Assembly: GCA_022511445.1 (NCBI GenBank)
Contig: JAFLVE010000108.1
Coordinates: forward strand, 1 to 62,573
Length of the DNA stretch: 62,573 nt
DNA from: Clostridiales bacterium
GTDB taxonomy: Bacteria; Bacillota; Clostridia; Christensenellales; Pumilibacteraceae
Direction of reading: 5' to 3'
Part shown: one piece after another, positions 62,047 through 62,573 of the stretch
Position numbering within the stretch: position 1 is the stretch's first letter
How the letters are laid out: every line of letters starts with the position of its first letter
Translations under genes and position numbers: made by a program
The notes under the pieces: generated by a model
What the model was told of the DNA's origin: nothing
Databases searched by the model: none
Seen by the model: only the letters and a program-made list of their open reading frames with translations

Positions 62047-62334
62047 TCAGTCTTCTATAACGGCAAGCACGTCGCTTTGGCGCATTACCGTGTATGTTTT
62101 GTCGTCGAGCTTGTACTCGCTGCCCGCATACTTGGAGTAGAGCACTTTGTCTCCGACCTTAACTACCATTTTAACTTCCTTGCCGTCGACTATTCCGCCG
62201 GGACCGACTGCGACAACGCTCGCAATCTGCGGTTTTTCCTGATCTTTGGCAAGGAGAACGATTCCGCTTTTGGTTTTTTCTTCGGCGTCTAAAGGTTCAA
62301 TGACAATTCTGTCGAATAAAGGTTTAATTTTCAT
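62047..62334 (-). CDS. groS: Co-chaperonin GroES (Hsp10)
   Basis: A 95-residue co-chaperonin that caps the GroEL ring. It begins [21 protein letters not shown] and carries the mobile loop [11 protein letters not shown] and the roof-forming [13 protein letters not shown] start at ATG 62334 behind GGAGGT; a longer open frame upstream crosses the promoter. Confidence 0.97.
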   Translation of the reverse strand: MKIKPLFDRIVIEPLDAEEKTKSGIVLLAKDQEKPQIASVVAVGPGGIVDGKEVKMVVKVGDKVLYSKYAGSEYKLDDKTYTVMRQSDVLAVIED

Positions 62335-62365
62335 ATTTTTACCTCCGTTTTTATTGCTATCATAT

Positions 62366-62394
62366 ATAATAGTAACTTGTCCGTAAAAAGTCAA
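62366..62394 (-). promoter_or_regulatory. Promoter of groES-groEL
   Basis: Minus strand TTGACT (62389-62394), a 17-bp spacer and TATTAT (62366-62371). No CIRCE repeat (TTAGCACTC / GAGTGCTAA) is present between here and groES. Confidence 0.75.
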
Positions 62395-62503
62395 GTATTT
62401 TACAATCGAATTATTCCCTTTGTCGGCGAATGAAGTCGAACCGATTCGATAAACAAAAACAAGAAAAAGCATATAAACATTTATATAAATACGCTTAAAA
62501 CTA

Positions 62504-62573
62504 TTGACAAATTGTGAACAATATGTTAACATTTAAATGTATAACCATACAAATGTGAACAAATTGTGAACAA
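62504..62573 (+). promoter_or_regulatory. Rightward promoter with repeated TTGTGAACAA sites
   Basis: TTGACA (62504-62509) and TAACAT (62527-62532) at 17-bp spacing point out of the window. TTGTGAACAA occurs at 62512-62521, inside the spacer, and again at 62564-62573, with ATGTGAACAA at 62553-62562. Two dyads lie here as well: TGTGAAC-AATAT-GTTAACA (62513-62531) and TGTAT-AACC-ATACA. A repressor or redox regulator could bind, but the gene it controls is not visible. Confidence 0.5.

Overview
The window looks like chromosomal DNA from an anaerobic member of the Bacillota, most likely class Clostridia. The evidence is a six-subunit Rnf complex in the clostridial order C-D-G-E-A-B, Gram-positive lipoproteins, an NADP-type glutamate dehydrogenase, a tandem-OB SSB-like protein, sporulation-associated families (an M50 protease of SpoIVFB type beside MinD, a CotH kinase, a PdaB-like deacetylase) and very regular sigma-A promoters with 17-bp spacers. 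No species can be named from sequence alone. No phage, intact insertion sequence or CRISPR array was seen. Accessory signals are limited to an Rhs remnant, short repeats and an AT-rich kinase gene.

Layout. 1-3600: tRNA-Gly, an Rhs remnant, tRNA-Lys, rdgB plus a phosphodiesterase, then tRNA-Leu followed by a cluster of hairpins. 3687-14543: accessory functions, namely two lipoproteins (one a CotH kinase), a GH3 glycosidase with a GT2 glycosyltransferase, DUF1508, an LRR protein, tRNA-Tyr, a membrane protein and a zinc-ribbon protein. 14634-21505: birA diverging from apbE, NusG-II, Gx transporter, aminotransferase, tyrS, yigZ and a PucR-type regulator. 21517-23544: small hypotheticals, a cysteine desulfurase and a DUF3343 sulfur/selenium-carrier candidate. 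23591-32570: a long housekeeping run with nth, obgE, a NadD-YqeK-RsfS fusion, PAP2, tsaE, tsaB, rimI, a hydrolase, a membrane-anchored Mur ligase and an SDR. 32671-37117: a giant membrane-anchored surface protein and a split TauE/SafE exporter. 37214-42330: rnfCDGEAB. 42391-49205: a small-molecule kinase, gdhA, a deacetylase, an SSB-like protein and a second giant surface protein. 49438-60192: ppx, maf, mreB, then minD, a MinE-like gene, a SpoIVFA-like stump, an M50 protease, a DUF4132 gene, RNase G and a GH63-like glycosidase. 60398-62334: groES-groEL on the minus strand.

How the genes fit together. The apbE product probably attaches FMN covalently to flavoproteins such as RnfG and RnfD, whose S/T-G-A-T motifs lie in the window; the NusG-II and Gx genes beside it suggest a flavin or quinone electron-export module. 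The tsaE-tsaB-rimI set serves tRNA t6A synthesis and protein acetylation. The mreB, min, mur-ligase, deacetylase and M50 genes concern the envelope, division and perhaps sporulation.

The most interesting sequence-level pattern is that at least seven genes (rdgB, birA, apbE, nth, minD, the DUF4132 gene and the 897-aa surface protein) have a good sigma-A promoter whose -10 box ends only 6-9 nt before the start codon, with no Shine-Dalgarno site. This predicts a set of leaderless mRNAs alongside ordinary SD-led genes. Other notable points are the NadD-YqeK-RsfS fusion, the SpoIVFA-like stump in a min-spoIVF locus, and a hairpin cluster that carries an inverted copy of part of the neighbouring tRNA.
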